The notes: generated by a model not told the origin, from the letters alone. 64,000 bases of DNA from Rhyacophila brunnea (GCA_022495005.1 JAGYXB010001605.1:123001-187000); one strand, 5' to 3'; shown: positions 49,812-61,757, counted from the stretch's first letter. Numbers and translations are program-made.

Positions 49812-50530
49812 TACCTAACCGATTTTTTAAAAATTTGTTTTTAAACGGTATATGTTCAAACACGCGCGTCAATATCATTTTACTCCCTACTTCAATTATA
49901 GTTTGTCAATTTATGGCTACGGCCATATGTTGTAGCTTAACTACTGGGGAATGACAAAAGAAATGGCGTATTTCAAAAAAACACTACCTTATTCTTAGGT
50001 CAATAATTATTATAAAGCAATCATTATTCGTAAGATGTTTATCACACTTGAATGGTCAAAGACATAGCTTATAATTAGTATCTTTAGAATTATCTTCAAA
50101 TGTGTTAATCTTGCCGATTTTTTGAATAATAAAATGCCTAATTCTTGTCAAATTTGGGATCACAGAGATTATCAATATAATTTTTTATCGTGAATATTTT
50201 ACTAAAATTATCTCGTCATAAATTATAATAATGGTTTTATAAATGCGTTAAAAAATTAATAAATGTAAAAAATCTTAACACAACTGCACATTCATGTACC
50301 GAAATATGACTATATTCTAAAACATTAGAGCGAGAGGTTTAAAGAATACTATTTTATCTAACAAAAATACTTTATGCAGTCATCAAATGTTTAAAATAAA
50401 TATAAAGGATAATAAGGCTTCAAAATTATATAAATAGATTATCTACAACGTTTAAGGAATGTCCAGGATCATGGTTTGAAAATACAATAAAAACTCAATT
50501 TTGACCTACGCTGAGCATGTGGGCCGTTAA
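49812..50530. mobile_element. Truncated, inverted copy of the 17732-18611 element
   Basis: Its middle is the reverse complement of the first copy (for example TTTGTCAATTTATGGCTACG versus the inverse at 18335-18362). It ends GCATGTGGGCCG-TTAA at 50530. The left end is cut at about 49812 inside a LINE fragment, so one terminal repeat is missing. Confidence 0.8.
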
Positions 50531-50534
50531 AGGA

Positions 50535-50715
50535 TCGGCAACGTGTCGGCGTATAATGTCAAACCTCGGTCTGGCAAATTCACACATTGTTATGTGTATT
50601 CAGATCCAGAGTATGGACCTTTTTGGTTAAGCACTTAACTAATATCCGTGTCTCATAAAAACACGTAAATCTGCTAATACAATATCTACTCTGTGGAGGC
50701 CCATATAATTCTGGT
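50535..50715 (+). mobile_element. Family B SINE
   Basis: CCTCGGTCTGGCAAATTCAC, AAGCACTTAACTAATATCCG and CTCTGTGGAGGCCCATATAA. Abuts the TTAA of the element ending at 50530. Confidence 0.75.
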
Positions 50716-51090
50716 GATGTAAATGTAATGTTATGTAAATGATCTAATAAAATTTGTTTGGACATCTATTCTGAATCAATTAATTGACAATATTATCACA
50801 TAACAAGATTTTTATCCGCAAGACAATCACTGAGTTATTTATATCTTAGTGAGGAAGTAAACAGTTCAATGAATGGTACTTGCTAACCAAAACATTGACT
50901 AAGGCGAGAGTCTAGTGATGAAATATATTTGAATTAATAATTATTCTACTTGCACTGATTTTACTCCAAGTCACACTGATATGTAGTGGGCTGGTAAGTG
51001 TATACAATATTAAGTGAATTCTCTTTTCAATAATAATAATAATAATTTATTTTGATTATGCGTCCATCGCGAGTTTCATTATCAAACACA

Positions 51091-51166
51091 TGTTATGCAA
51101 TTCGAACTGTCAAGAGTATGTGGTATAAAAGTTGGGTGTCTCGAATGCGTTGTTACAGTTTGTCAC
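51091..51166 (+). promoter_or_regulatory. Core promoter of gene B
   Basis: TATAAAA at 51124-51130 with TTACAGTTTGTCACAA about 30 bases downstream as likely start region. Upstream blocks TGTTATGCAA (51091-51100) and CTGTCAAG (51107-51114), and the TATA context TGTGGTATAAAAGTTG, recur in the gene C promoter in the same order. Confidence 0.8.
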
Positions 51167-51201
51167 AAATCATACAACCGGCTAGAAGCTAATTAATCAT
51201 T

Positions 51202-54194
51202 ATGGTCTGCAAGGTATTTTTTATTTGCATTCTCTTATAATATAACAATTTTATTCGTGATTTAAAAATTCCTATTTTCATAGAAGATATAAATTTACAT
51301 AACTGAACCTGAACAGTACGATATTAATAATATTAAAATAAACAGCATATTTTTAGTCAATAGCTATTTTACTTATAACTCCATTATTGAAATTATTACG
51401 ATGCGTATTACAGCAAAAAATATATCGACTAAAATACCTAATTTGTTGGTTTTAATAATATTTATATTACACTATTGCAAAATAGCAAAATGGAAACCAT
51501 CTAACTAATTATATTAAATTTAAGCAGAGTGAAAAAAATAAAAGTTATTTACTCGATATGTTTGCAAAACATTAGAGGTTTACTTACAAAAGGATTGGTT
51601 GTTCTTCCAATTTTATCTTCTCTTCTTCCACGGCGCTACATCCCGAGGTGGGATTTGGCCTCCTCCACTCCGGTCTCTTCCCACACTTCTCCAGTTACCG
51701 GGTCTTCCTATATAAAGCCAGTCCACTTCTACGGCGTCAGCCCATCTCCTTCTTGGGCGGCCTCTGGGTCTCTTCCGTTGGGGTAACCACTTCGTCATGA
51801 TCCTTGGCGCTCTAGCTTCAGGCATTTTCTCCACATGTCCCGCCCATCGTAGTCTTTGGGACTTACAGTATCTTATGATTGTTTGCTGTTCTTCCAATTT
51901 TATACTTGCAATAATTGATCAAACTCATTGTAACTCTAATTGAGTTAATGGTATTTACTTAAATCATTTATCTACACATATCAGTAGCTTAGATTAAATA
52001 TCATATAATAGAATTCCTTATTTTAAAATAAAATGGTTAAGTACCTTAATTAAAAAATAAAATAAAATTTAGAAATCAATTTAATTTATTTTTTATTAAA
52101 TTATTAATTAGAAAATACTGTCTGAAACAAAATAATTCCGAGGATTTTGGAAGTTATGCATTTTTAATTAAGAATATTAGATTCATAAATTTTGTACGTA
52201 TCTCAATAGAATTAAATGCAATAGTAATAATAAATAAATCATTATGTTATCTGAAAGTTACTACCACATAATCAAAGATGAAAAAATCGATATTGTTATC
52301 ATTAAATAACTGACATTCAGTAAAATACCTAACTATTGATTAAATTAAGTTTCTAATAACCTTAACTGTTTTTTTTTAACTTTAAGATTGTATCTACTAC
52401 ATTTGTAGCCTTTATTGGCTCAATGGTATTATCGTCATCAGTACATGCACTGACTGTACACCATGCAGAAGCCTCAGCATCAGCACACTCTGGATATTCA
52501 TCAGGCCATGAAGGCTATTCTTCGGGATCTTCTCAGTCCGGCTATTCATCGGGTCCAGCTTATGCGCCTTCTCATTCCCAAGGACATGGCCATGCGGTCT
52601 CTTCTCAGAGTATCGTACACCACCACTCTGCTCCTTCTCATCACCAGTCAGGATACGAATCACAAGGACATTATGCACCAGCTACCCACTCGCATCATAA
52701 CGAACATGAAGAATATGTAAGTTATAGATATGTGCATAAGCCGATTATATTCAATTGGATTATATTTTCATAATTCTGACTATTTTTTTTACCTTGTTCA
52801 ATCCTAAGAAGATTATAAAATGAGGCTCTACAGAGTATAGGCTGTTATAACAGATTTTTATTTTTAAAATAGCCACCTGCTCAATCTATTGACTGCCCAC
52901 GATGACCGTGCGGTTACGCGTCAGGCTTATAATATTGTGTATCGTGCTATTGTGTTATTGAAGTCAGCATTTACTTAGTAGAATTTATTTTAACAAATAC
53001 AATTATAAGTTAGTTATATTAAACGTGTAGAATTTATTCATGTAAGTAATCCTGTAGAATTTAGTTTAATAAAAAAATGTAGATACTATATTATAATAGA
53101 TAAACTCAAGCACACTTATGAAGAAGCTTCTGAACTCAATATGGCATAGTCTTGTCTATTTATAATAAGTAGCATGATTGTATTTTTTTCAAATTTATTA
53201 TCTAATCAAATATATTTTTTTAAATCTTTACAGAGCCATCCCGCTTACAAATTCGAATATCATGTATCCGATAAGCACACTGGAGATGAGAAAAGCCAAT
53301 CTGAGACTAGAGATGGAGATGTGGTAAAGGGACAATATTCTCTTCTTCAGCCCGATGGACATGTCAGGACTGTCGTTTATTCTGCTGACAAACATAGCGG
53401 GTATGCAGGAAATAAATATATTTATACTTAAGTTATAATACGTAGTACCTATACACGTATTCTTGATGGTATTAGAAATGACTTCTTATTTCATTATATT
53501 TTGTTTACGTGTATTAAATTTTAAGTTAGTAGTAAATTTTTAATTCGATTCAATATAATATATAATATTTTACAGCTAAAATGGTTAACTTATGAATAGT
53601 GTTTCTAAAGTATCTCTATAATAATAGATAACAATATTTTACATTTTATAATCATATTTATAAAACGTGTTCATTAGAAACGATGTCTAAAATTATAATG
53701 GTTTTAAATAGGTACTATTATTAATTTCCGTAGGTAGTATTTATTATCACTGATAATTAAGTAATACCATAACATCACCCTAGTTTTAATTTCTCGTAAG
53801 TGCGACTTATTAGTTTTGAGGTACATAATCAAGTTTAAAGATTGAATATAAATATATGCGATTTTGGTACATACGGTGGAAACAAATAAGGGGTAGTAAA
53901 GATTCAAACCAATTCGTAAAAAATGCAATACCTAAACTTACAGGATAGCAAAACTACCTACATATTGTGTGATAACTGATGAAAATAAAAATAAAAGTAA
54001 TTTCCCCTACCAATTCAGAAACGGAGTAATAAGTGCTTATTGACCAGATAAATAATGGAAATTGTTTTATTTAATAATAATAATAAAACATTTGTTATTT
54101 AATATCATTGTGTTGTATATATATATTTTGTTTCAGGTTCAATGCTCACGTTTCTTACTCGCACGCCCCTTCTCAGCATGGATACTATAATTAA
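51202..54194 (+). CDS. Cuticle gene B: RR-2 cuticular protein (4 exons)
   Basis: Predicted secreted chitin-binding cuticle protein of 188 residues. Exons are 51202-51213 (MVCK), 52387-52716, 53234-53400 and 54137-54194; junctions are GT/AG with phases 0, 0, 2. The signal peptide runs [20 protein letters not shown] to about SSSVHA. Residues 26-114 are rich in His, Ser and Gly, with GYSSG repeats and [12 protein letters not shown]. The RR-2 domain covers about residues 119-173: [45 protein letters not shown] and GFNAHV. The protein ends QHGYYN. Gene C, 3.9 kb downstream, is a close paralogue with the same architecture. Intron 1 holds a LINE fragment and intron 2 a SINE fragment. The normal R&R TADxxNGFNAVV ending is changed to SADKHSGFNAHV. 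Confidence 0.93.
51617..51886 (-). mobile_element. 270-bp 5'-truncated LINE in intron 1 of gene B
   Basis: Minus strand codes [36 protein letters not shown] and [15 protein letters not shown], the extreme C-terminus of a LINE RT protein. Flanked by a 17-bp direct repeat TGTTCTTCCAATTTTAT at 51600-51616 and 51887-51903. Confidence 0.85.
52387..52716 (+). CDS. Gene B exon 2: signal peptide core and His/Ser/Gly-rich linker
   Basis: Begins after acceptor tttaag and ends EEY|gtaagt, 110 codons. The hydrophobic part ([13 protein letters not shown]) continues the four residues of exon 1. The remainder is low complexity, with repeated GYSSG and clusters of His. Pairs such as HAVSSQSIV and HYAPA recur in gene C exon 2. 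Confidence 0.92.
52795..52935 (-). mobile_element. Family B SINE fragment in intron 2 of gene B
   Basis: Plus strand GAGGCTCTACAGAGTATAGG, CCACCTGCTCAATCTATTGA. Truncated before the tRNA-like head. Confidence 0.65.
53234..53400 (+). CDS. Gene B exon 3: RR-2 domain
   Basis: 55 codons plus two bases. Differs from the gene C equivalent by one residue at its first position (Ser versus Gly) and about 24 silent base changes. All aromatic consensus positions are intact. Confidence 0.94.
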
Positions 54195-54302
54195 GATGTT
54201 AATACATATTCAACTGTGATACATTTACCTCATTTTTATAATACAACTGATCATATCATATCATTTATTATTATTATTAAGACTTTATTATAATATATAC
54301 AA

Positions 54303-54427
54303 TTAATACTTTGGACGCGGAAGACGCACACGGTGCGTAATGACCAGGCGGCCGATCGATGTAATTAACGTGCATTTTAAAGGGGGCAATTAAAATCTCA
54401 TTATCTACTCAGCAGCGAAAGCGTTAA
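54303..54427. mobile_element. 125-bp TTAA-bounded block after gene B
   Basis: Starts TTAATACTTTGG and ends CGAAAGCGTTAA, giving short imperfect inverted ends (TTAAYRCTTTSG). GC-richer than its surroundings (GACGCGGAAGACGCACACGG, CAGGCGGCCGATCGATG). It lies 109 bases after the gene B stop. It differs from 60700-60824 at four positions and has the same length. Probably a tiny piggyBac-like MITE; a conserved regulatory block is the alternative. Confidence 0.65.
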
Positions 54428-55965
54428 GTGTAAATAAAAAAAAAACAATATTATATTTCCTTTGTTATTATTTCTATACCTTTCCATGGCACATAAAAGT
54501 ATTTTTCAAAATTATTAACACTGTGAACTACTTTCATTCAATGCTAGCTGATGTTGTGATGTGATTAAATGTAATTATTAAATAATATGATAAAATATAC
54601 TATTTTTGCTGCTAAATACAGAAATCGTATATTGATATAATAATACGTTAGTACCAAAGTGCTAGAAAGGTGTGTAAAACACTGTCACCCAATTCATGAC
54701 ATATTTTAATAAATCGGATTAAGTATGTTTTAAGATGAATCATCACTTAAAATCCACTTTTAATCTACTATGTAACTTTTTAAAATGAAATACATGCATA
54801 CTCAAAATCTTTCTGTAATCTCGCATACAAAATATTGCTTTTAGACATTACTTAGGAGTTTTTTTTATAACACAAATTTAATTTTAATTATTACCAAACA
54901 TAAACTTTACTTATTGAAATCGTAGGTCATATTTATACATATTATTACGTAAATGATATTTTATAAAATAAAATAATTTTCACATATTCATTTTGAAACC
55001 TTAAATTATAAACTAGAGGATGTTTATAATTTTTTATTCACCTTTAGAAATGGCGTTAGAAATTAATATATATAAATACATGCATATAAATAAGTATATA
55101 ATAATTCGTCACTCTACAGTTCAAGAAGCGTAACCCTCAAATATCAAATTGTTCAGGAAGTGAAAAAAACTATGGGCATTCGATTTAATTATTATTTTAT
55201 TAATATTTATTTATTGTTTTATATATATTACTTTATTAAAAATTGAGAGGCTTACACTGTACGTACCCTGTGGCTTACGTTTAGAGAGGGTTACAGCATT
55301 TGGCTGGAATATTTTTTTGGGATTTATGATACATGGAAAGTTCATGTAAGAGTATACAATAAGTCCATTACCATCAAAATTTCACTTTGGTGAAAAGTGA
55401 GAGTTATGGCAATTGGCCTGTATAGTGACGAATGTAACAATTTAGTTTTTTAGGACTTAATTTTTTTTGACAATTGTTTGAAAATGAGTATATATAAAGA
55501 ACATAATATGATATAATACTTAGATTTAAGGCGTATGTTGAAAATAATGGAAAACATAACATATTATTTTAATGATTGTTTGATTTTGTTTGATTGATTT
55601 TTGTATTTAACAAGAACCAACTTTTTATCAGACTTAAGTCTAATATACTTTTAAAACTTAGACCGTGAAATTTTTATTAGTGTTCAGAAAAAAATAAAAC
55701 TTCTAACCGTAGAACATAGAGGTGATTTTTCCAACAATTATAATATTTTTAAACGTAAAAATAACTAATAAAAAAATATTACTAAATAAAAAAATTCTCA
55801 TTTCGATTAATACAAGTTGAAAAAAATATTGCAGCTTAGGGAGAAGGAAAATTTGTACTTAAATTACAGATTTTACTTGAATATAATTCCTATTACACCA
55901 AAGAAACGTTTGTAATCTGATCAATGAAAGAAAAATAGTCGTGTCATTATATAACAATAATACAC
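54428..55965. other. Intergenic DNA between genes B and C
   Basis: AT-rich. No gene or clear element before the SINE at 55966. Confidence 0.6.
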
Positions 55966-56178
55966 ATTCCGACCATGTCCGATCCTAATATGGGCCTCCA
56001 CAGAGTAGAGGTTTGTATTAACAGATTTTGTTTTTTACGAGAAATGGATGTCAGCCACTTGCTCAACCTATTAGGTAACACACAAATTGAAAAACAATAT
56101 GTGTACTTGCCAGACCCAAGATTCGAACCTGAGACCCACGGCGTGATAGTCCAACGCTTAAGCCGCGTGTCCACCGTG
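55966..56178 (-). mobile_element. Family B tRNA-derived SINE (best head)
   Basis: Minus strand: CACGCGGCTTAAGCGTTGGA (box A) and GTCTCAGGTTCGAATCTTGG (box B), then GTCTGGCAAGTACACATATT and the standard body. Ends GATCGGACATGGTCGG. Confidence 0.85.
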
Positions 56179-56334
56179 GGTGTATAATACACATACGATA
56201 CACATAATATAAATTCATTTAAAATAAGAAAGAAGTTATTTTATTAATCAATTAATTCTTAATTAAGTTAGTAGTTTAGTGATAATTATAAAAAATAGAA
56301 TATACTTGGTGTCTCTTATTCAATATTGTGCTAG

Positions 56335-57440
56335 ACGAGAACTAACCAAGAGAACAAGCCGGATTCAGAATAAACTACAGCACAATGGATCATAATATAC
56401 AGACTGTCAAGGAAGTTATAGAATGACATCAAGAATATAGACTACCACTATAGCTGGGTATGAAAAGGCATTTTATTCTATCAAAATATCCTGAGTTATA
56501 GACGCACTGTACAACCAAGGAATCTCTAGGAGCTATATGAACACCATAATTAACATATACCTACAGTGGTACAACAGCCAATGTGAAACTTCATAAGTCG
56601 TCTTGCAAGTTTTCTATTAGCAAGGGTGTCCGACAAGGCGACACGATCTTACCAAATTATTTACCATTACTTTGGAAGATTTACGCAGGCGACTAGACTG
56701 AGAGAACAGTGGAATCGCCATTAACGGCAAACATCTCTGTCACTTGCGTTTTGAAGATGATACCAATGTCTTTACAAATAACCCAGAATGGGATACAGGA
56801 GCTTGAAAATGAAAGCCGCTTATAGAAGATAAATGTCTCAAAGCAAAAGTAATGATAAACTGCATTGTCGAACTAAAATTAATCCTCATCAAAGGCACTC
56901 AAATCGAGCGAGTCAACAACTACGTCTATCTTGGACGTATGACAAGATTGCTCGCAAAAGGATTGCTCGGTAGGAGTCCATTTGGGTGCCTGAAAAGTTC
57001 TTCAAAAGTGACCATCCATTGTGTTTTAAGCGTAAAGCGTTCAACCAATGTGTGCTACCAACGCTTACGTATGCATGTGAAACATGAATTCTTAACGTAA
57101 GAGAAATCTAAAAATTACGAGTAGGTAAGGTGCACGTTGGGCATAACGCGTAAAGATCATAAAATAAATCAACGGATAAGAAAGCAGGTAAGAGTACGCG
57201 ATGTGATAGAGGTCGCTAATTAGATAACATGGCAATGAGCTGGACATGTCGCTCGGCAAATAGACCGCTAGACAAATTCCACTATACAGTGGTGCCCAAG
57301 GCGCCTACAGGGTTGCCCTAAAACCCACTGGAAAGACGCGCTCATATTGTTCGGTGGATGTACGTGGCAGCAAAAAACTGGGGACCGATAGTAAATAGAG
57401 CTAAGGCATCATCCAGCAGTGGTTCGACCATGGCTGATTA
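56335..57440 (+). mobile_element. RTE-like LINE, RT domain to 3' end, decayed
   Basis: Readable pieces in shifting frames: EQAGFRINYSTMDHNIQTVK (RT), then a GVRQGD-like block, IERVNNYVYLG, LKRKAFNQCVLPTLTYACE type and RWPPTR-like C-terminal pieces. Many stops and frameshifts. Confidence 0.8.
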
Positions 57441-57960
57441 ATTTTTATACCCAAATAAGATCTTTTCGGTGTTGTTTTTATTTTCTAAGATCACTTATGA
57501 CGTATTGAAAATTCAAATTGGCAGTTGATGATATTGTATTCTTTGCATTCAAAATTAAAATAATTAAATACCTACACTAAAAAACTACTTTTAAATTCAA
57601 AACTTTTAATAAATACATGACTTATTTTTTTCAATACAAAGAATGCCGCTATTACTAATAATGCATATTTAGAGACACGATAATAATTAATCAATATGTA
57701 CATAGGATATAATCTATAGAAAAAAATGTTATGGTTGATTATTGTGACTATTACAATACTTCCAACATTCACATCTACTGTACGGTATGTACTATATATA
57801 TTTTGTATTAACCAGTTATTAAAATTAAGAAAATTGAAATCTCTCATTATACTATTGCAATCGTAAGTACACACATTCGTCAATTGGTTGTGTACCTTTG
57901 TGTGTTTAGTAATCAAAATTTTGTTTTAATTATGTGTCAACGGAAAAATTCTTTATCAAA

Positions 57961-58045
57961 TGTTATGCAAAAGCTTAAAGCTGTCAAGGCACATGTGGTA
58001 TAAAAGTTGATCGGATTTAATGTATAATCACAGTTTGTCACAAGA
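57961..58045 (+). promoter_or_regulatory. Core promoter of gene C
   Basis: TATAAAA at 57999-58005, with ATCACAGTTTGTCACAA about 30 bases later. TGTTATGCAA (57961-57970) and CTGTCAAG (57981-57988) repeat the gene B arrangement. Confidence 0.8.
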
Positions 58046-58096
58046 CGTACGATAAGCATTATCTAACTATCAAAAAAACTTATAGAAGCCATCAAA

Positions 58097-61000
58097 ATGA
58101 TCTGCAAGGTAAGAATAAAATTTATTTCTTTAAAATAATTTCGAATAGTAAATAAGTAAGTTGTCTTCCTTTATACAACAATGATACAAATCTTTCTACT
58201 GTTACATTCTGTTTGTATGTCGTCACCTCAATACTACAACTAGGTAACTCTGATTTGATAATTTTTGGGAAAATGAAATTTAAACTTTACTTGATTAACA
58301 TAAATCTAGGCCATAATTATTATTTAAAATAAAATCGGAAAATGGTGCTTGTCTATATGGTGACAATTAAATAATGTTACAGTATATGAAAAATATTGTA
58401 GATATATTATTTTATTTATTTAGCTATTCCTTACTTATTTATTTATTCCTGCCGGGTGTCTTACTTTTTTCAAAAAGATTTTTTTCTATTGGTTATAATA
58501 TATTTTCTCAGAAATGTTTTTCAAAATTATGTATGTTCAATACATTTTTTATTTTAAAGTTATCTAATATTTTCAAACACAAAATCATGACAGTTCCCAT
58601 TAACTTCTAACCTACATAGTTTTATCATTTTGTAGAGAAGAAAAAATGTAGAATCATATTCAATAGCTATTTCAAAAACAGTGAAAATTAAGTTATCTAG
58701 TTGTAGTATTGAGGTGACGATATTATTATGTCTATCTCTTTAAAGTGTTTTTATCGTATCAACATTTATTTGATCAAAACAACATTGATTTTTACAGATT
58801 TTCCTGTTGAGCGCTTTGGCCGTATTCGTGAATGGTGCCGCTATTTCATCTGGGCATGCCGTGACTATCCATCATGAGCACTCCGCTCCATCCCACTCAG
58901 GCCATGGATATTCATCAGGATCGTCTCAGCAAGGTTACTCATCCGGTCAATCTTCTCATGGCCATGGTCATGCTGTTTCTTCCCAGAGTATTGTTCTCCA
59001 CCAGGAGCCTCATCATCAGTCTGGATATCAATCCCAAGGATCACAAGGAGGACACTATGCACCTGCTCAGTATTCTCACCATAAGCAAGAAGAAGAATAT
59101 GTAAGTTATTTTTTTCATATAAAATATTCAAAATATTATCACAGTAGATGGAGGCTTAGACTAATATTTAATATGAATCCATATTTTTTTTACATATTTA
59201 TTAAATAAATGGAAATTAAAAAATAATTCTGGATGTTTAACATTGAAATAAAATTCATAATATTATTTCTTTAATATCACTTAAAAACAGTATTCCACAA
59301 GAAACATTTATATAAAATTGCTATGCATTTTTCATTTCATTTTGCAATCATCGCATATTATCAAAAAAAAAAAAATAGAAAAACTGACATTTGTTTTCAC
59401 ATAACGTCTAAATGAGGATTTGACCTACTTCAGAACATAAACAACAAAAATCATAAAATAAAAGTTGAATACAAATATGAATTCTTAATTTTTTATGTTA
59501 TAGAAATTGTATCTAGAGATTGATAAATGCTTTCCCGTAAAGAAATTATTGGTAAATTTATACCCAATGGCATTCAAATTACATTAAATAGTCTTTATCA
59601 CGTAATATTGATTATTTTTCTCAAATTTTATATAAATATATACTCACATAAAACATAAACTTTCCAAAATACGAAAAATAAGTCAAAGTTTTAATTAATT
59701 CTAATTAAAATTATTGTTTCATAACGTGACTATTACCATACAATGGTGTATTGCCACTCCAGTGTTAGATTTATTATAATAATTCTCAATTTATTTTAAA
59801 ATATTGAAATGCGTAGTGAAAAATTATAAAACTATCTTCAGTGCTATTTTTCATATTATACTATATGAGTATGTGGCTCCCACATCTCAGTATTTATGTA
59901 TCTTCCCGATTAACAGGGTCATCCTGCCTACAAATTCGAGTACCACGTATCTGACAAGCACACCGGAGATGAGAAGAGTCAGTCAGAGACCAGAGACGGA
60001 GATGTAGTCAAGGGACAGTACTCTCTCCTTCAACCAGATGGCCATGTCAGGACTGTCGTATATTCTGCTGATAAACATAGCGGGTAAATATATGATTATA
60101 ATCAAATACTACGAAGATATAAAATATATAGCTTGGCTTAAAAAGACTGCATAGATTAATAAGTTACACCAAATCCAAAATATTTACATTATAACAAGAA
60201 TATATTATAATTACACGTAGAAAGCCAAAATCCGTTAATAATAATTGTATAGATATAATAATATCAAAACGTCAAAATGAGTATATCCACTCTGTTTCAG
60301 TGCGCCAACATACATAATACCAACTTTTCTATATTATACATAATTTTGATTACTTCGGAAACTTACTCCAGGAAGATTCGACCCTGTACGCACCGCATTA
60401 ATCACGCGAAACTTCACTATCCACTATGCGTCCGAGTATTATGTCAAATTCTGTTTTTATATATTTTTGATTGGCGGCATCAGTGTCTCTCTAAATTGTA
60501 ATTTAAACGAATTTACTTGCATTTTAAATGTAAGTAAATTAAATGAAAAATATATAAGATTTAAGAAAGTGGTTTTTCATAATGAATATTTATACATAAT
60601 TTAGAACAACTCGGAAATATAGTATATCCAGTATATTTTTTAAATATGGGTACCATCTGGGACTTAACCCCACCTTCATAATAATTTAATTTACTATAGT
60701 TAATACTTTGGACGCGGAAGACGCACACGGCGCGTAATGACCAGGCGGCCGATCGATGTAATTAACGTGCATTTTAAAAGGGGCAATTAAAATCTCATTA
60801 TCTATTCAGCAGCGAATGCGTTAATAAAGATTATAACGTGTGTCCCTAAATATATGGGTCACTGGCATGAATCCCATGATTGTATCACATATTTAAAGGT
60901 CAATTTGTTTGTTTAGATTCAGCGCGTAGAGTGTTCCTCTTAAAAATATAATAAATAATATGTGAAACATTTCCACACTCTAATACCAATACTCGTACAA

Positions 61001-61666
61001 ACCATCTTTGAGAGGAAATGACTTTTACAGTATACAATATTTTTAATACATTTTATTTTACGGGTGTACTTAACAGAATATTTGGCACATTTTTTATATA
61101 ATTAAATTGCAATTACAAGTGGAAAAAAATTATAAGCACATTTAGAATCAATAAAAAAGTTAAACATAATTCAATCATTTCACTGTTTTGTATAGGGGTT
61201 ATAAACATTTTATTCCAAGTATTCGATTATTTTATTTTAGCTTACCTTTTCTTCAAACATTATTAATGTTAATAAACCTGATTTTTTTTTTAAATATTAA
61301 TAATTATGTATTTGTTAACAATATTGCATTTACAGAATGCTAGAAAGAAATAGTCACATTCACAATCGCATATTATGTAAATTTACATCAATTAACTCAT
61401 TTTGGTCACTTGTGTTTATTAACCCTTAGTTTCTCAACAATTTAAAATTAAATAACCACATTACAAACTAGTGATAGGTAATTAAGTGAAATATAATAAT
61501 ATAGTGTACCTGCTTGAATTTTGAAGTATAAAAGTTTTATATAGACTACTAGTTTAATTAACTTACAATAAGTAAACTAACGTCGTAACTATTTGTCTAC
61601 AGATTCAACGCTCATGTCTCCTATTCTCATGGTGGTCACCAACAACAGCAAGGATATTACCAGTGA
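58097..61666 (+). CDS. Cuticle gene C: RR-2 cuticular protein (4 exons)
   Basis: Predicted secreted cuticle protein of 181 residues, paralogue of gene B. Exons are 58097-58108 (MICK), 58798-59100, 59917-60083 and 61603-61666, with phases 0, 0, 2 and GT/AG borders. The signal peptide is [18 protein letters not shown]. Residues to about 105 are His/Ser/Gly-rich with [17 protein letters not shown] and [12 protein letters not shown]. The RR-2 domain is at about residues 110-164 ([44 protein letters not shown]). The tail is Gln-rich and ends GYYQ. An inverted-repeat element fills most of intron 1, and intron 3 holds a 125-bp block nearly identical to one just after gene B. Confidence 0.93.
58222..58718. 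mobile_element. Inverted-repeat element filling intron 1 of gene C
   Basis: Ends GTCACCTCAATACTACAACT and its inverse, with 20+ bp terminal repeats. The interior matches 4972-5356 in reverse orientation (for example TAAACTTTACTTGATTAACA). It covers 497 of 689 intron bases and stops 79 bases before exon 2. A tRNA-SINE-like fragment (58450-58541) is nested in it. Confidence 0.85.
58450..58541 (+). mobile_element. Family A fragment nested in the intron 1 element of gene C
   Basis: GCCGGGTGTCTTACTTTTTTC to AAATTATGTATGTTCAATA. Lies wholly inside 58222-58718. Confidence 0.75.
58798..59100 (+). CDS. Gene C exon 2: signal peptide core and His/Ser/Gly-rich linker
   Basis: Acceptor tttacag, then 101 codons ending EEEEY|gtaagt. 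It starts [17 protein letters not shown] within the exon could be read as a start, but joining to MICK gives a complete signal peptide and mirrors genes A and B. Confidence 0.92.
59917..60083 (+). CDS. Gene C exon 3: RR-2 domain
   Basis: Acceptor taacag, 55 codons plus two bases, donor gtaaat. Begins [13 protein letters not shown] and ends YSADKHSG. Exactly the same length and phase as gene B exon 3. Confidence 0.94.
60700..60824. mobile_element. 125-bp TTAA-bounded block in intron 3 of gene C
   Basis: Same orientation and length as 54303-54427, about 97% identical, with unrelated flanks. The TTAA ends fit a piggyBac-like target duplication. Confidence 0.65.
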
Positions 61667-61757
61667 AGAATAAATATTGGATTGTGATACCTCCTGAAAA
61701 CCCGCCAACTTCATTCATTATATCATTTACGTAAAACGATTTCATTTCATTTTGTTT

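Noticed and set aside
52412..52720. Alternative-frame proteins over gene B exon 2
   Set aside because: Shadows of the low-complexity His/Ser/Gly coding exon.
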